This document shows positions 1-7,859 of a DNA stretch of 64,000 nt, piece after piece. Position 1 is the stretch's first letter. Each line of letters opens with the position of its first letter. This DNA comes from Streptomyces sp. ICC1 (GTDB lineage: Bacteria > Actinomycetota > Actinomycetes > Streptomycetales > Streptomycetaceae). Under the pieces are notes generated by a model. It was given only the letters and a program-made list of their open reading frames with translations, was not told where the DNA came from and searched no databases. The stretch is taken from contig NZ_CP030287.1 of assembly GCF_003287935.1 (NCBI RefSeq), positions 8,068,869 to 8,132,868 on the forward strand, given 5' to 3'. The position numbers and the translations under genes are program-made.

Positions 1-1
1 C

Positions 2-34
2 TTCGAACTCCGCAAGATGATGCCGGTGCTGTAA
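2..34 (+). CDS. C-terminal end of an unidentified protein (partial)
   Basis: The frame starting at base 2 reads FELRKMMPVL and then TAA, with no stop before the window edge. A strong hairpin follows 36 bases later, as expected at the end of a transcription unit. Ten residues are too few to assign a family, so the product is unknown. Confidence 0.45.
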   Translation, partial: FELRKMMPVL

Positions 35-69
35 CCGCAGGTCAGAGGCCCTTTGGGGCTTGGTTTGGG

Positions 70-104
70 CTCAGGGCCGACGGCGTGCAGCCGTCGGCCC
101 TGAG
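70..104 (+). terminator. Strong intrinsic-type hairpin
   Basis: A perfect 14-bp stem (CTCAGGGCCGACGG paired with its complement) encloses a 7-base loop. It has no long T run, which is normal for Streptomyces terminators. It lies just after the partial gene that ends at base 34 and probably ends that transcript. Confidence 0.7.
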
Positions 105-234
105 TCGTTACTCCGATTTACTGAAAATCGGTGCGCTGGGGCCGGGTGTGGTGCTCGATCGACGCCGCACGGGTCAGGCTCGCCCTCGGGATCGCGTGCG
201 GAACCCTCTGCCGATCCGGACGAGGAGCGAGTGG

Positions 235-483
235 ATGAAGCCTGAGAGCAGTGCACGGGGCCGGCTCGGGCCGTTGCCCCGCCGCGGGACCCGGCCGGCC
301 GGCGGTGTCCTCGCCCTGGTCGCCCTGGTGCTGACGGCGGGTCTGGCCACGCCCGCCGGAGCCGCGGCCGCGGGTGAGGGTCAGGGCGCGGGGGAGCGCG
401 TGAGCGCGTCGGGCCGCGGGGGCGGCGACCGCGAGAGGTGCGGGGGGGCTGGGGGAGGGGATCGTGGGCGACGAGTCCTTTGA
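235..483 (+). pseudogene. Remnant of a secreted protein (intact signal peptide, broken body)
   Basis: A good ribosome binding site (GAGGAG at 222-227) precedes an ATG at 235. The 82-residue product starts with an Arg-rich n-region, a hydrophobic core around residues 24-38 and an Ala-rich cleavage region, so it is a Sec signal peptide. After cleavage only about 35 low-complexity Gly/Arg residues remain before the stop. A run of seven G near 431-438 lies in this tail. One frame over, the sequence continues as [11 protein letters not shown], which resembles the start of a mature secreted domain. I therefore read this as a frameshifted or truncated secreted protein whose downstream part is missing before the SDR gene at 621. 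The remainder of 35-620 shows no other supported gene. Family unknown. Confidence 0.4.
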
Positions 484-620
484 GGGCGCGGTCGCGGGGC
501 CTCTCTCCGGCATACGGAACTCCAGTCATGTCGTCATTTCTTCGCACCCCTGCCGCCCCATGTTCTCAGCAATCGGAACGTCCCGGGGCGGATGCCCCGT
601 GTGACGTACCCTGCGGCCCC

Positions 621-1391
621 ATGAACGCACGTGTGAAGAAGACCGCCGTGGTGACCGGCGCCGGATCGGGGATCGGCCGCTCCGTGGCCCTCGCCCTGGC
701 CGCCGCCGGATGGTCGGTGGCCGTGGCCGGCCGCCGCATCGAACCGCTCCAGGAGACCGCCGAGGCCGCCGGGGCCGCCGGCGCGGAAGCCGACGTGCAG
801 TGCGTGCGCGCCGACGTGAGCGATCCGGACGACGTGGCCGCGCTGTTCGCGGCCGTGCGCGAGCGCCACGGGCGGCTCGACCTGCTCTTCAACAACGCGG
901 GCACCTTCGGCCCGGCCGGGGTCGCGCTGGAGGACATCTCCTACGAGGCCTGGCGCTCGGTGGTCGACGTCAACCTCACCGGGGCGTTCCTGTGCGCGCA
1001 GGCCGCCTTCCGGGTGATGAAGGCCCAGGACCCGCAGGGCGGCCGCATCATCAACAACGGATCGATCTCGGCGCACGTGCCGCGGCCGAACTCGATCGCC
1101 TACACCGCGACCAAGCACGCCATGACCGGCCTGACGAAGTCGCTGTCGCTGGACGGGCGTCCGTACCGGATCGCGTGCGGCCAGATCGACATCGGCAACG
1201 CGGCCACCGAGATGACCGAGCGGATGCAGACCGGGATCCTGCAGGCCAACGGCCAACTCGCGGTGGAGCCCGTGATGGACGCCGCCGACGTGGCGCGCAC
1301 CGTGCTGCACATGGCGGAGCTGCCGCTGGGGGCGAACGTCCAGTTCGCCACCGTGATGGCGAGCGCGATGCCCTACATCGGGCGCGGCTGA
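621..1391 (+). CDS. SDR family oxidoreductase
   Basis: A 256-residue classical short-chain dehydrogenase/reductase, the usual family length. The cofactor motif TGAGSGIG follows the first beta strand (about residues 11-18), and AGRR after the second strand suggests NADP(H) preference. NNAG is present near residue 92, and the catalytic Ser-Tyr-Lys set appears as NGSIS followed by YTATK. The substrate cannot be inferred. The ATG at 621 is chosen because homology starts there ([15 protein letters not shown]); the frame is open upstream to 438 but that part looks non-coding. No clear Shine-Dalgarno is visible, so the start is slightly uncertain. It stands 109 bases before the phzF-like gene on the same strand and may share its transcript. 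Confidence 0.85.
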   Translation: MNARVKKTAVVTGAGSGIGRSVALALAAAGWSVAVAGRRIEPLQETAEAAGAAGAEADVQCVRADVSDPDDVAALFAAVRERHGRLDLLFNNAGTFGPAGVALEDISYEAWRSVVDVNLTGAFLCAQAAFRVMKAQDPQGGRIINNGSISAHVPRPNSIAYTATKHAMTGLTKSLSLDGRPYRIACGQIDIGNAATEMTERMQTGILQANGQLAVEPVMDAADVARTVLHMAELPLGANVQFATVMASAMPYIGRG

Positions 1392-1500
1392 CCCGTTTCG
1401 CCCCGCCCCCGCGGGCCCGTCCGCGCATCCACCCCGTCCCGACCTGCGAAAACGGCCCGGATCCGGGAATGCGGTCCCGGGGGCGGGGGTTGAGGCGATC

Positions 1501-2394
1501 ATGACTGACGTACTGCGCTACACCGCCTTCTCCGCCGACCCGGCCGGCGGCAACCCCGCCGGTGTCGTACTCGACGCGGCCGGCCTCGACGAGGCCGCCA
1601 TGCTGGAGATCGCCGCCGGACTCGGCTACAGCGAGACCGCCTTCCTCACCGCGCCGCCCGAGGGCCTGGGCGGGGAGGACGGCCGGTCCTTCACCGTCCG
1701 CTACTTCAGCCCGAAGGCGGAGGTCCCCTTCTGCGGGCACGCCACCGTGGCCACCGCGGTGGCGCTGGGCGAGCGGATCGGCCCCGGCGAGCTGCTCTTC
1801 GCGACCCGGGCGGGCACGGTGCCGGTGTCGGTGACCCGAGAGCCCCGCGACGGGGAAGCCGCTGAAGCCGGCGGCCAGGGCGGCCTGCGGGCCGTCCTGA
1901 CCAGCGTCGAGCCGCACACCGAGGCGCTGGCGGACCCGGCCGACCTCGCCGAGGCGCTGGCCGCCCTCGACTGGCGGGCGGAGGACCTGGACCCGCTGTT
2001 CCCGCCGCGGATCGCCTACGCCGGAGCCCGCCACCTCGTGCTCGGCGCCGCCACCCGGGCCCGGCTCGCGGACCTGGCGTACGACTTCGACCGGCTGGCG
2101 GCGCTGATGCGGCGCCTCGACCTCGTCACCGTGCAGCTCGTCCACCGGGCGGGCCCGGCGGAGTTCCACGTACGCAACCCCTTCCCCGTCGGCGGCGTCG
2201 TCGAGGACCCGGCGACCGGCGCGGCCGCGGCCGCCTTCGGGGCGTACGCGCGCGAGCTCGGCCTGGTCCCGGCCGACGCGGTCCTCACCCTGCACCAGGG
2301 CGAGGACATGGGCCGGCCCGGCCTCCTGACGGTGGAACTGCGCTCCGGCGACTCCCGGGTCCGCGTGGGCGGCACCGGCACGCGGATCCCGTAG
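1501..2394 (+). CDS. PhzF family isomerase/epimerase
   Basis: A 297-residue member of the PhzF/DAP-epimerase-like fold. Family signatures are all present: GNPAGVV near residue 18, the catalytic-acid region GYSETAF near residue 41, FCGHATVAT near residue 78, and the second-half motif EDPATGAAAAAFGAY near residue 236. PhzF of phenazine synthesis isomerises 2,3-dihydro-3-hydroxyanthranilate, but most genomic homologues have unknown substrates and no other phenazine gene is nearby, so only the fold and isomerase chemistry are supported. GAGG lies about 6 bases before the ATG. The gene ends at a bidirectional hairpin shared with efeU, which converges from the other side. Confidence 0.88.
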   Translation: MTDVLRYTAFSADPAGGNPAGVVLDAAGLDEAAMLEIAAGLGYSETAFLTAPPEGLGGEDGRSFTVRYFSPKAEVPFCGHATVATAVALGERIGPGELLFATRAGTVPVSVTREPRDGEAAEAGGQGGLRAVLTSVEPHTEALADPADLAEALAALDWRAEDLDPLFPPRIAYAGARHLVLGAATRARLADLAYDFDRLAALMRRLDLVTVQLVHRAGPAEFHVRNPFPVGGVVEDPATGAAAAAFGAYARELGLVPADAVLTLHQGEDMGRPGLLTVELRSGDSRVRVGGTGTRIP

Positions 2395-2434
2395 CCCCCG
2401 GCCCGTAGCCCTCAGCCCGCCAGCGGGTACGGCG

Positions 2435-2466
2435 AAGGCCGCGCGGACACGGGTCCGCGCGGCCTT
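2435..2466. terminator. Bidirectional terminator between phzF-like gene and efeU
   Basis: A 14-bp perfect stem (AAGGCCGCGCGGAC and its complement) with a 4-base loop lies between two convergent genes. A-rich and T-rich ends on either side let it serve both strands. Confidence 0.75.
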
Positions 2467-2482
2467 CACGGGCATCACCGGG

Positions 2483-3328
2483 TCAGGACGTGCCCGGCTC
2501 CCGCTGCGGCTCGGCCCCGGCCCGCTTGAACAGGGGCGACGGCGCCAGGAACAGCGCGAGCACCGGGATCACGTAGAGCGCCCAGACCACGACCTGCAGG
2601 ACGGTCGGGTCCGGCTGGAAGTTGACGGTGCCCTTCAGCAGGGTCCCGTACCAGCTGTCCGGCGGGATCGTCTCGCTGATGTCGAAGGCCTTGTTGCCCA
2701 GCCCCGGCACGAAGTCGGCCTCCTGCAGGTCGTGCACGCCGTACGCGAGCACCCCCGCGGCGACCACGACCAGCATGCCGCCGGTCCACGTGAAGAACTT
2801 CGACAGGTTGATCCTCAGCGCGCCCCGGTAGAACAGCCAGCCCAGCACGATCGAGGACCCGATGCCGAGCAGGACGCCGATCAGCGGTCCCGCGCCGTCG
2901 CCGGCGGCGTGCACCGAGCGCCACACGAACAGCGAGGTCTCCAGGCCCTCCCGGCCGACGGCCAGGAACGCCGTGGTCACCAGCGCGCCGGTGCCCATCG
3001 CGAGCGCCGCGTCGAGCTTGCCCTGGAGCTCGGACTTCAGGTGCCGCGCGGTGCGCTTCATCCAGAAGACCATCCAGGTGACCAGGCCGACCGCGATGAT
3101 CGACAGGGCGCCGCCGATGGCCTCCTGCGCCTTGAAGGTCAGTTCCTGCGTGCCGAATTCGAGGCCGGCGCCGAAGGCGAGCGACAGGGCGGCGGCCAGG
3201 CCGACGCCCAGCCACAAGGGCACCAGCTTCTCCTTGTTCCCGGTCTTGACCAGGTACGCGATGAGGATGCAGACGATGAGGCTGGCTTCCAGCCCCTCGC
3301 GCAGCCCGATCAGGTAGTTGCTGAACAC
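2483..3328 (-). CDS. efeU: Iron permease EfeU (FTR1 family)
   Basis: A 281-residue multi-pass membrane protein of the OFeT/FTR1 family. The two characteristic REGLE iron-binding motifs are visible: REGLEAS near residue 10 and REGLETS near residue 147. Roughly seven hydrophobic spans follow the family layout. EfeU forms the membrane channel of the EfeUOB elemental ferrous/ferric iron importer. The GTG at 3328 is preceded by GGGGAG at proper spacing, and the gene follows efeB by 17 bases, so it is the last cistron of the minus-strand efeO-efeB-efeU operon. Control is probably through the iron box upstream of efeO. Confidence 0.93.
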   Translation of the reverse strand: MFSNYLIGLREGLEASLIVCILIAYLVKTGNKEKLVPLWLGVGLAAALSLAFGAGLEFGTQELTFKAQEAIGGALSIIAVGLVTWMVFWMKRTARHLKSELQGKLDAALAMGTGALVTTAFLAVGREGLETSLFVWRSVHAAGDGAGPLIGVLLGIGSSIVLGWLFYRGALRINLSKFFTWTGGMLVVVAAGVLAYGVHDLQEADFVPGLGNKAFDISETIPPDSWYGTLLKGTVNFQPDPTVLQVVVWALYVIPVLALFLAPSPLFKRAGAEPQREPGTS

Positions 3329-3345
3329 TTCGGTTCTCCCCGTCC

Positions 3346-4620
3346 CTACGCGAACAGCGTCCGGCCCCACCAGTCGTCCTTGTCGCGGACGCCCGGCGGG
3401 ACGGCGAAGACGGCCGAACCCACGTGCTGGATGTATTCGTTGAGGACGTCGGACTTCGCCAGCTTGCGCTGGATCGGGACGAAGCCCGTGCGGACGTCGC
3501 GCTGGTAGGCGAGGAAGAACAGGCCCGCGTCGAGCCGGCCCAGTCCGTCCGTGCCGTCGGTGAAGGAATAGCCGCGGCGCAGGATGGTCGCGCCGTCGTT
3601 GCTGTCCGGGTGCGCGAGGCGGACGTGCGCCTCGGGCTTCATCGCCTTCAGGAACGGCTCGTCGCGCTCCTTGGACTTGCCGACGGGAGCACCCTCGCCC
3701 TTGTCGCGGCCGAAGATGTCCTCCTGCTCGCCCAGCGAGGTGCGGTCCCAGGTCTCGATGTTCATCCGGATCCGGCGGGCCACCAGGTACGAGCCGCCGG
3801 TAAGCCAGTCGCCGCCGTCGCCCGCGCCGACCCACACGTGCTTCTCCAGGGCGGCCTTGTCGGTGCCCGCGATGTTCCGGGTGCCGTCCTTGAAGCCCAT
3901 CATGTTGCGCGGGGTCTGCTCGTCGGGCGTGGTCGAGGAGGTCTTGCCGAAGCCCAACTGCGACCAGCGCACCGCCGTCTTGCCGAAGCCGATCCGGGCG
4001 AGCTGGCGGATGGCGTGCACCGCGACCTGCGGGTCGTCGGCGCAGGCCTGGACGCACAGGTCGCCGCCCGAGCGGGCCGGGTCGAGGTTGTCGCCGGGGA
4101 AGAGCTCCAGGTCCACCAGGGCATCGGGGCGCTTGCCCTCCAGCCCGAAGCGGCCCTTGGCGAACAGTCCGGGACCGAACCCGACGGTCAGGGTCAGGCG
4201 GGAGGCCTTCAGGCCCAGCGCCTCGCCCGTGTCGTCCGGCGGGGCCTGCGGGTGGCCGCCGTAGCCGCCCTCGCCGACGGGGTGGCCGGCCGTCATCAGC
4301 CGGGCCGCCTCGGTCCAGTCCTTGAGGAGCCGGACCAGTTCGCCGCGGTCCTTCGTCTTCACGTCGAAGGCGGCGAAGTGCAGGCGGTCCTGGACGGCGC
4401 TGGCGATGCCGGCCTGGTGCTCGCCGTGGAAGGGCACGGCCGCGCCTGCGGAGGCCGCCGAGACCATGTCGGAGCCCGAGGCCAGCACCGCGGCCGTACC
4501 GCCGGCCGCGGCGGCGCCGAGCGCGAGGCCCGCGCCGCCCCAGCCGAGGACGGCACGGCGCGAGGGCGCGCCCTTGTCCTGCTCCTGTTCCTGTTCCTGC
4601 TCGGACGTTGATTCGCTCAT
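3346..4620 (-). CDS. efeB: Deferrochelatase/peroxidase EfeB (DyP type, Tat-exported)
   Basis: A 424-residue heme peroxidase. The N-terminus carries a twin-arginine signal (SRRAVLGWGGAGLALGA, about residues 19-35), so the folded heme enzyme is exported by Tat. The DyP hallmark GFKDGTRN (GxxDG) is near residue 240, and a candidate proximal-heme His lies in VRLAHPDSND further on. In the EfeUOB system it oxidises ferrous iron or releases iron from heme at the cell surface. GGGAGG lies 8 bases before the ATG. It sits 35 bases after efeO and 17 before efeU, as in other actinobacterial efe operons. Confidence 0.93.
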   Translation of the reverse strand: MSESTSEQEQEQEQDKGAPSRRAVLGWGGAGLALGAAAAGGTAAVLASGSDMVSAASAGAAVPFHGEHQAGIASAVQDRLHFAAFDVKTKDRGELVRLLKDWTEAARLMTAGHPVGEGGYGGHPQAPPDDTGEALGLKASRLTLTVGFGPGLFAKGRFGLEGKRPDALVDLELFPGDNLDPARSGGDLCVQACADDPQVAVHAIRQLARIGFGKTAVRWSQLGFGKTSSTTPDEQTPRNMMGFKDGTRNIAGTDKAALEKHVWVGAGDGGDWLTGGSYLVARRIRMNIETWDRTSLGEQEDIFGRDKGEGAPVGKSKERDEPFLKAMKPEAHVRLAHPDSNDGATILRRGYSFTDGTDGLGRLDAGLFFLAYQRDVRTGFVPIQRKLAKSDVLNEYIQHVGSAVFAVPPGVRDKDDWWGRTLFA

Positions 4621-4655
4621 CTCAGGGCCTCCCGCCTGCTCTGCCGTCACCGGAA

Positions 4656-5795
4656 CTACTTGGCGGCCGCGGCGGCCAGCTTGGAGAGCGGCTCGGCCAG
4701 CGCGTTGACCGCGTCGGAGAGCTCCTTGCGCTCGGCCTCGCCGACCTTGTCGTACGCGGTGTACTCGTACGCGGCCTTGTTCGGGCGGTACTTCTCCAGC
4801 AGGTTGTTCAGCGCCGCGAACTGCTTGTCCAGTTCGGCGGAGAGCGCGGGGTCGGTCTTCGAGGTGATCGGCTTGAGCAGCTCGTACGCCTTCTCCGCGC
4901 CCTCGACGTTGGCCTTGAAGTCGACCAGGTCGGTGTGGGAGTAGCGCTCCTCCTCGCCCGTCACCTTGCCGGTGGCGACCTCGTCGAGGAGCTCCTTGGC
5001 GCCGTTCGCGATCGAGGTGGGGGTGATCTCCGCCTGGCCGACCTTCTTCTGCCACTCGGTGAGGTCGGCGATCAGGGTCTCGGCGAGCTTCTTGTCCGCG
5101 TCGTCGATCTTGTTGTCGGCGAAGAGGGACTTCTCCAGCTTGTGCCAGCCGGTCCACTCCTGGCCCGGCTCCAGGCCGTCCTCGCGGACGTCGACCTTCG
5201 GGTCGATGTCGCCGAAGGACTCGGCGACCGGCTCGGTGCGCTCCCAGCCGATGCGGGACAGGGAGTACGCCTTCTTCGCGGCCTCGATGTCGCCGGCCTT
5301 GACCGCGTCCGCGAAGGCCTGGGCCTTGGGGAGGGTCTCGTCGGCCTGCTCCTGCACGTACTTGCGGTACGAGGCGACGGCGGCGTCGGCCTCGGGGCTG
5401 CGCTTCTCGACGGTGCCGGTGCCGGTGGCCTTGACCGTCTGGCGGATGCCGTCGCCCTTCATGCCGGGCTTGCAGGCGATCTCGTAGTCGCCCGCCTTGA
5501 GCTCGGCGGTGATGGAGGCCTTGGTGCCGGGGCCGATGTTCTCGCGCTCGGCGACGATGCGGTCGTCGGGGAAGAGCACGTAGAGCTCGGTGACCTTGGA
5601 GCCCTTGTTCTCGACCTCGAAGACCACCTTGCCCGCGGGGAACTCCTTCGTGGAGACCTCGCAGGCGGTGTCGGAGGCCTTGACGCGGACCGCTCCGTCG
5701 CCGGACGCGTCGCTCTTCTCGGAGCAGCCGGTGACCGCGGAGAGCGCGGCCACGACGGCGACCGCGGTGACGACGGTGAGGCGGGCGGGACGCAT
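4656..5795 (-). CDS. efeO: Iron-uptake lipoprotein EfeO (cupredoxin plus M75 domain)
   Basis: A 379-residue lipoprotein. The signal peptide ends in the lipobox AVTGC, so Cys 23 is the likely lipidated residue. Residues about 30-120 form the cupredoxin-like domain. Residues about 130-375 form the imelysin/M75 domain with the metal-binding helix motif HKLE (GWHKLEKSLF). EfeO captures iron outside the membrane and passes it to EfeU. It is the first gene of the operon and has the candidate iron box 62-80 bases upstream of its ATG, so repression by a DtxR-type regulator in iron-replete cells is the natural expectation. Confidence 0.93.
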   Translation of the reverse strand: MRPARLTVVTAVAVVAALSAVTGCSEKSDASGDGAVRVKASDTACEVSTKEFPAGKVVFEVENKGSKVTELYVLFPDDRIVAERENIGPGTKASITAELKAGDYEIACKPGMKGDGIRQTVKATGTGTVEKRSPEADAAVASYRKYVQEQADETLPKAQAFADAVKAGDIEAAKKAYSLSRIGWERTEPVAESFGDIDPKVDVREDGLEPGQEWTGWHKLEKSLFADNKIDDADKKLAETLIADLTEWQKKVGQAEITPTSIANGAKELLDEVATGKVTGEEERYSHTDLVDFKANVEGAEKAYELLKPITSKTDPALSAELDKQFAALNNLLEKYRPNKAAYEYTAYDKVGEAERKELSDAVNALAEPLSKLAAAAAK

Positions 5796-5856
5796 AGGGG
5801 GCTCCTGGCAGTCTGGCGTTCGGCAGACGGCCGCCCCGATCGGTGGGTACGGCCGG

Positions 5857-5875
5857 TGAGGCGGACCTAACTTAA
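5857..5875 (-). promoter_or_regulatory. Candidate iron box (DmdR/IdeR operator) upstream of efeO
   Basis: Read on the minus strand, TTAAGTTAGGTCCGCCTCA matches the actinobacterial iron-box consensus TTAGGTTAGGCTCACCTAA at 14 of 19 positions by hand count. It lies between the efeO start (5795) and the ATPase gene upstream. The match and the location support iron-dependent repression; binding is inferred. Confidence 0.55.
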
Positions 5876-5981
5876 CCGAGGCTTACCTGACCCGTACCCG
5901 CCTGTCCAGTGATTCGGCCCACACCTTCCGGCGCCGGACACGGCGCCGTCACGGAGGCCCCATGCCCGCCCCATGCAGAGG

Positions 5982-6770
5982 TCAAGCCGAGGTCAAACCG
6001 CAGTGGGCATTCCGTACGGCGGAACGGCTCGGGCCGCTGTCACCAGGGGCGCCGTCCCGTACGGGGACCACCAGCGGCGCTCCGGTGCGGGGATGCGGGA
6101 GCACCTCGACCGGCTGGCGGTAGACCCGGCTCAGCAGCCCGTCCTCGAACACCTCCGAGGGCGCTCCGTCCGCGGCGATCCGGCCGTCGTGCAGCACGGC
6201 GACCCGGTCCGCGTACGCCGCCGCCAGCCCGAGGTCGTGCAGGACGACGACGACCCCGTCGCCGGCCGCCGACCGCTCGCGGCAGATCCGCAGCACCAGC
6301 TCCTGGTGGCGCAGGTCCAGCGCCGCGGTCGGCTCGTCGAGCAGCAGCAGCGGGGCCCGCTGGGCCAGTACGCGGGCCAGCGCGACCCGGGCCCGCTCGC
6401 CGCCGGAGAGCGCCGAGAAGGGCCGGGCCGCGAAGTCCGTCACCTCGGTGGCGGCCATGGCGGCGGCCACCGCCTCCTCGTCGGCGTCGGCCAGCGCGGT
6501 GCCCGCCCAGGGGGCGCGGCCCATCCGTACGACGTCTTCCACCGGAAAGGGGAAGGACAGTGCGGCCGACTGGGGGAGCACCGCCCGGCGCAGGGCGAGA
6601 TCGGGGGCCGACCAGTCGCCCACCGGACGCCCGTCGATCCGGACCACCCCGGAGGAGGCCGGCAGGTCCGCGGAGAGCGCCGCGAGCAGGGTCGACTTGC
6701 CCGCGCCGTTCGGTCCGACCAGGGCCAGCACCTCGCCGGCGCGCACGGTCAGCCCGATCCCGGCGAGCAC
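5982..6770 (-). CDS. Heme/siderophore ABC transporter ATPase (HmuV-like), 5' end missing
   Basis: The product has Walker A GPNGAGKST, the Q-loop (VLPQSA), signature LSGGERARVALA, Walker B LLLLDEPTAALD and the H-loop residue in VVVLHDLG. The segment SFPFPVEDVVRMGRAPW is typical of the HmuV/FepC group that energises heme or siderophore import. The first in-frame start is the GTG at 6770, but family-like sequence (DVHVRLGQREVLAGIGL) continues upstream to about 6821, and no ATG or GTG exists in that frame back to the stop near 6997. No permease or binding-protein gene precedes it. The natural 5' end and its operon partners appear to be lost, and the piece may not be functional. The tail after PVRDG looks non-family. 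Confidence 0.65.
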   Translation of the reverse strand: MLAGIGLTVRAGEVLALVGPNGAGKSTLLAALSADLPASSGVVRIDGRPVGDWSAPDLALRRAVLPQSAALSFPFPVEDVVRMGRAPWAGTALADADEEAVAAAMAATEVTDFAARPFSALSGGERARVALARVLAQRAPLLLLDEPTAALDLRHQELVLRICRERSAAGDGVVVVLHDLGLAAAYADRVAVLHDGRIAADGAPSEVFEDGLLSRVYRQPVEVLPHPRTGAPLVVPVRDGAPGDSGPSRSAVRNAHCGLTSA

Positions 6771-7084
6771 CTCGCGCTGCCCGAGCCGTACGTGGACGTC
6801 CGCGGCCTCGGCGAGCGGCGCGCCGGGGGCCGGGCGGGCGGTCCCCGGGGCCGTCCCGGGGCCGTCCGCGGGGGCGTCCGAGGGGGCCGGGGACGGCCCG
6901 GCGGCAAGCCATGACGGCCACGGTCGTCCGTCCCCTCCAGCCGCCGCGCAGGTCAGGGCGCCGGGACCATACGGGTTTCCCCCGGGGGATGGACGTCAGG
7001 CAAGATGGGGTGTATCTGCCCACCCATCGATCTGCCGGACGGTTTCTCTTGGCTGAGTTCATCTACACGGCAGAACCGCGACCT

Positions 7085-7345
7085 CACAGGTCTTTTTCAA
7101 AGGAACCTCATCCACCGAAATGGACGGGGTATCAACTTTTTGGCGTTGATTTTTGGCACGCTGTTGAGTTCTCAAGGAACGGACGCTTCCTTTGTACTCA
7201 CCCTCAGTAATGTTTACTGGGGCTTTCCTCCGGGCGCTTCCTTCGTTCTTGCGTTTCCGACTCTATCAGAGTCAGTCTCGCTTGTTTTCCGCCTTCCGGT
7301 TCTTCGCTTTCGCGTTTCCCTTTCCGGCGAGTCCGACTCTATCAG
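7085..7345 (-). promoter_or_regulatory. rRNA operon promoter/leader-like segment without rRNA genes
   Basis: On the minus strand this AT-richer block reads as the pre-16S leader of Streptomyces rrn operons as I remember it: two promoter cores with GATAGAGTCGG (minus-10 hexamers at 7336-7341 and 7260-7265), then CCCGGAGGAAAGCCC, then CTTGAGAACTCAACAGCGTG, then CCAAAAATCAACGCC and GAGGTTCCTTTGAAAAAG. In a normal operon, 16S rRNA would follow within about 150 bases. Here the sequence instead runs, at about 7000, into the beheaded hmuV-like gene. Identification is from memory and composition, not a search. The rest of 6830-7440 holds no protein gene that I can support. Confidence 0.6.
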
Positions 7346-7665
7346 ATCCTTTCGGGCCTGACTCCCAGTCAGTGGGATTTGCCGTTCGGGCTGTTGGGCC
7401 CTTGCGGCGAGTGAGACAGTAGCGGATTCCCTGCCCCCGAACCTAATCGGCGGCTGCGTCCGTGGACGCGGATTCCTCATTCGCAAATACGCATGAAAAC
7501 GAGACGACAAAGTGCATCGTTCGTTCGAAATGTGTAGTGCGGGATGGCTGTCCGGGGACCGACCGGGGTCGGCGCTCACTTCGGACAACTCGAAGAACCT
7601 TACGGATCGGGTACGGGTGTGTCAACCCCTGCTGTGGGGCCACCCTCCGCGCTACGCTCGTACCC

Positions 7666-7713
7666 ATGACTACGCGTGCGCTCACGCTCGACCTTCGCTG
7701 GTGGGCCGCCTGA
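7666..7713 (+). CDS. Trp-rich leader peptide of the trpS attenuator
   Basis: A 15-codon ORF, MTTRALTLDLRWWAA, with two adjacent TGG codons at 7699-7704 just before the stop. It is followed by the competing RNA hairpins of an attenuator and then trpS. When charged tRNA-Trp is scarce, the ribosome is expected to stall on the Trp pair and allow read-through. There is no Shine-Dalgarno; a TACGCT minus-10-like hexamer at 7653-7658 places the transcript start close to the ATG, so the leader may be leaderless. Ribosome-mediated attenuation of an auxiliary trpS (trpRS1) is established in S. coelicolor. Confidence 0.85.
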   Translation: MTTRALTLDLRWWAA

Positions 7714-7782
7714 CGGCGGCCGACCATCCACGCGAGCACGCATGCGCTCGACGGCCGCCTCCCGGGGCGGCCGTTTTCGTTT
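7704..7782 (+). promoter_or_regulatory. Transcription attenuator of trpS (four-segment, ribosome-mediated)
   Basis: Four complementary segments are visible: 1 = GGCCGCC (7704-7710, overlapping the second Trp codon), 2 = GGCGGCC (7715-7721), 3 = GGCCGCC (7753-7759), 4 = GGCGGCC (7766-7772). Pairing 3:4 extends to a 9-bp stem (7751-7759 with 7766-7774) followed by TTTCGTTT, an intrinsic terminator. Pairing 2:3 is the antiterminator and 1:2 is the protector. A ribosome halted at the Trp codons would cover segment 1, free segment 2 to hold segment 3, and so prevent termination. Confidence 0.85.
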
Positions 7783-7859
7783 CTCCCTCCCGGGAGTGGC
7801 TCGGTCGCCCGACGCGGCGGCTTCGAGGACCACACCGGCACGAGCAGGGAGACAGGAAC

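Noticed and set aside
4608..5870. Plus-strand ORF opposite efeO
   Set aside because: Leu/Gly/Val-rich mirror of the EfeO frame, which has lipobox, M75 and cupredoxin features.
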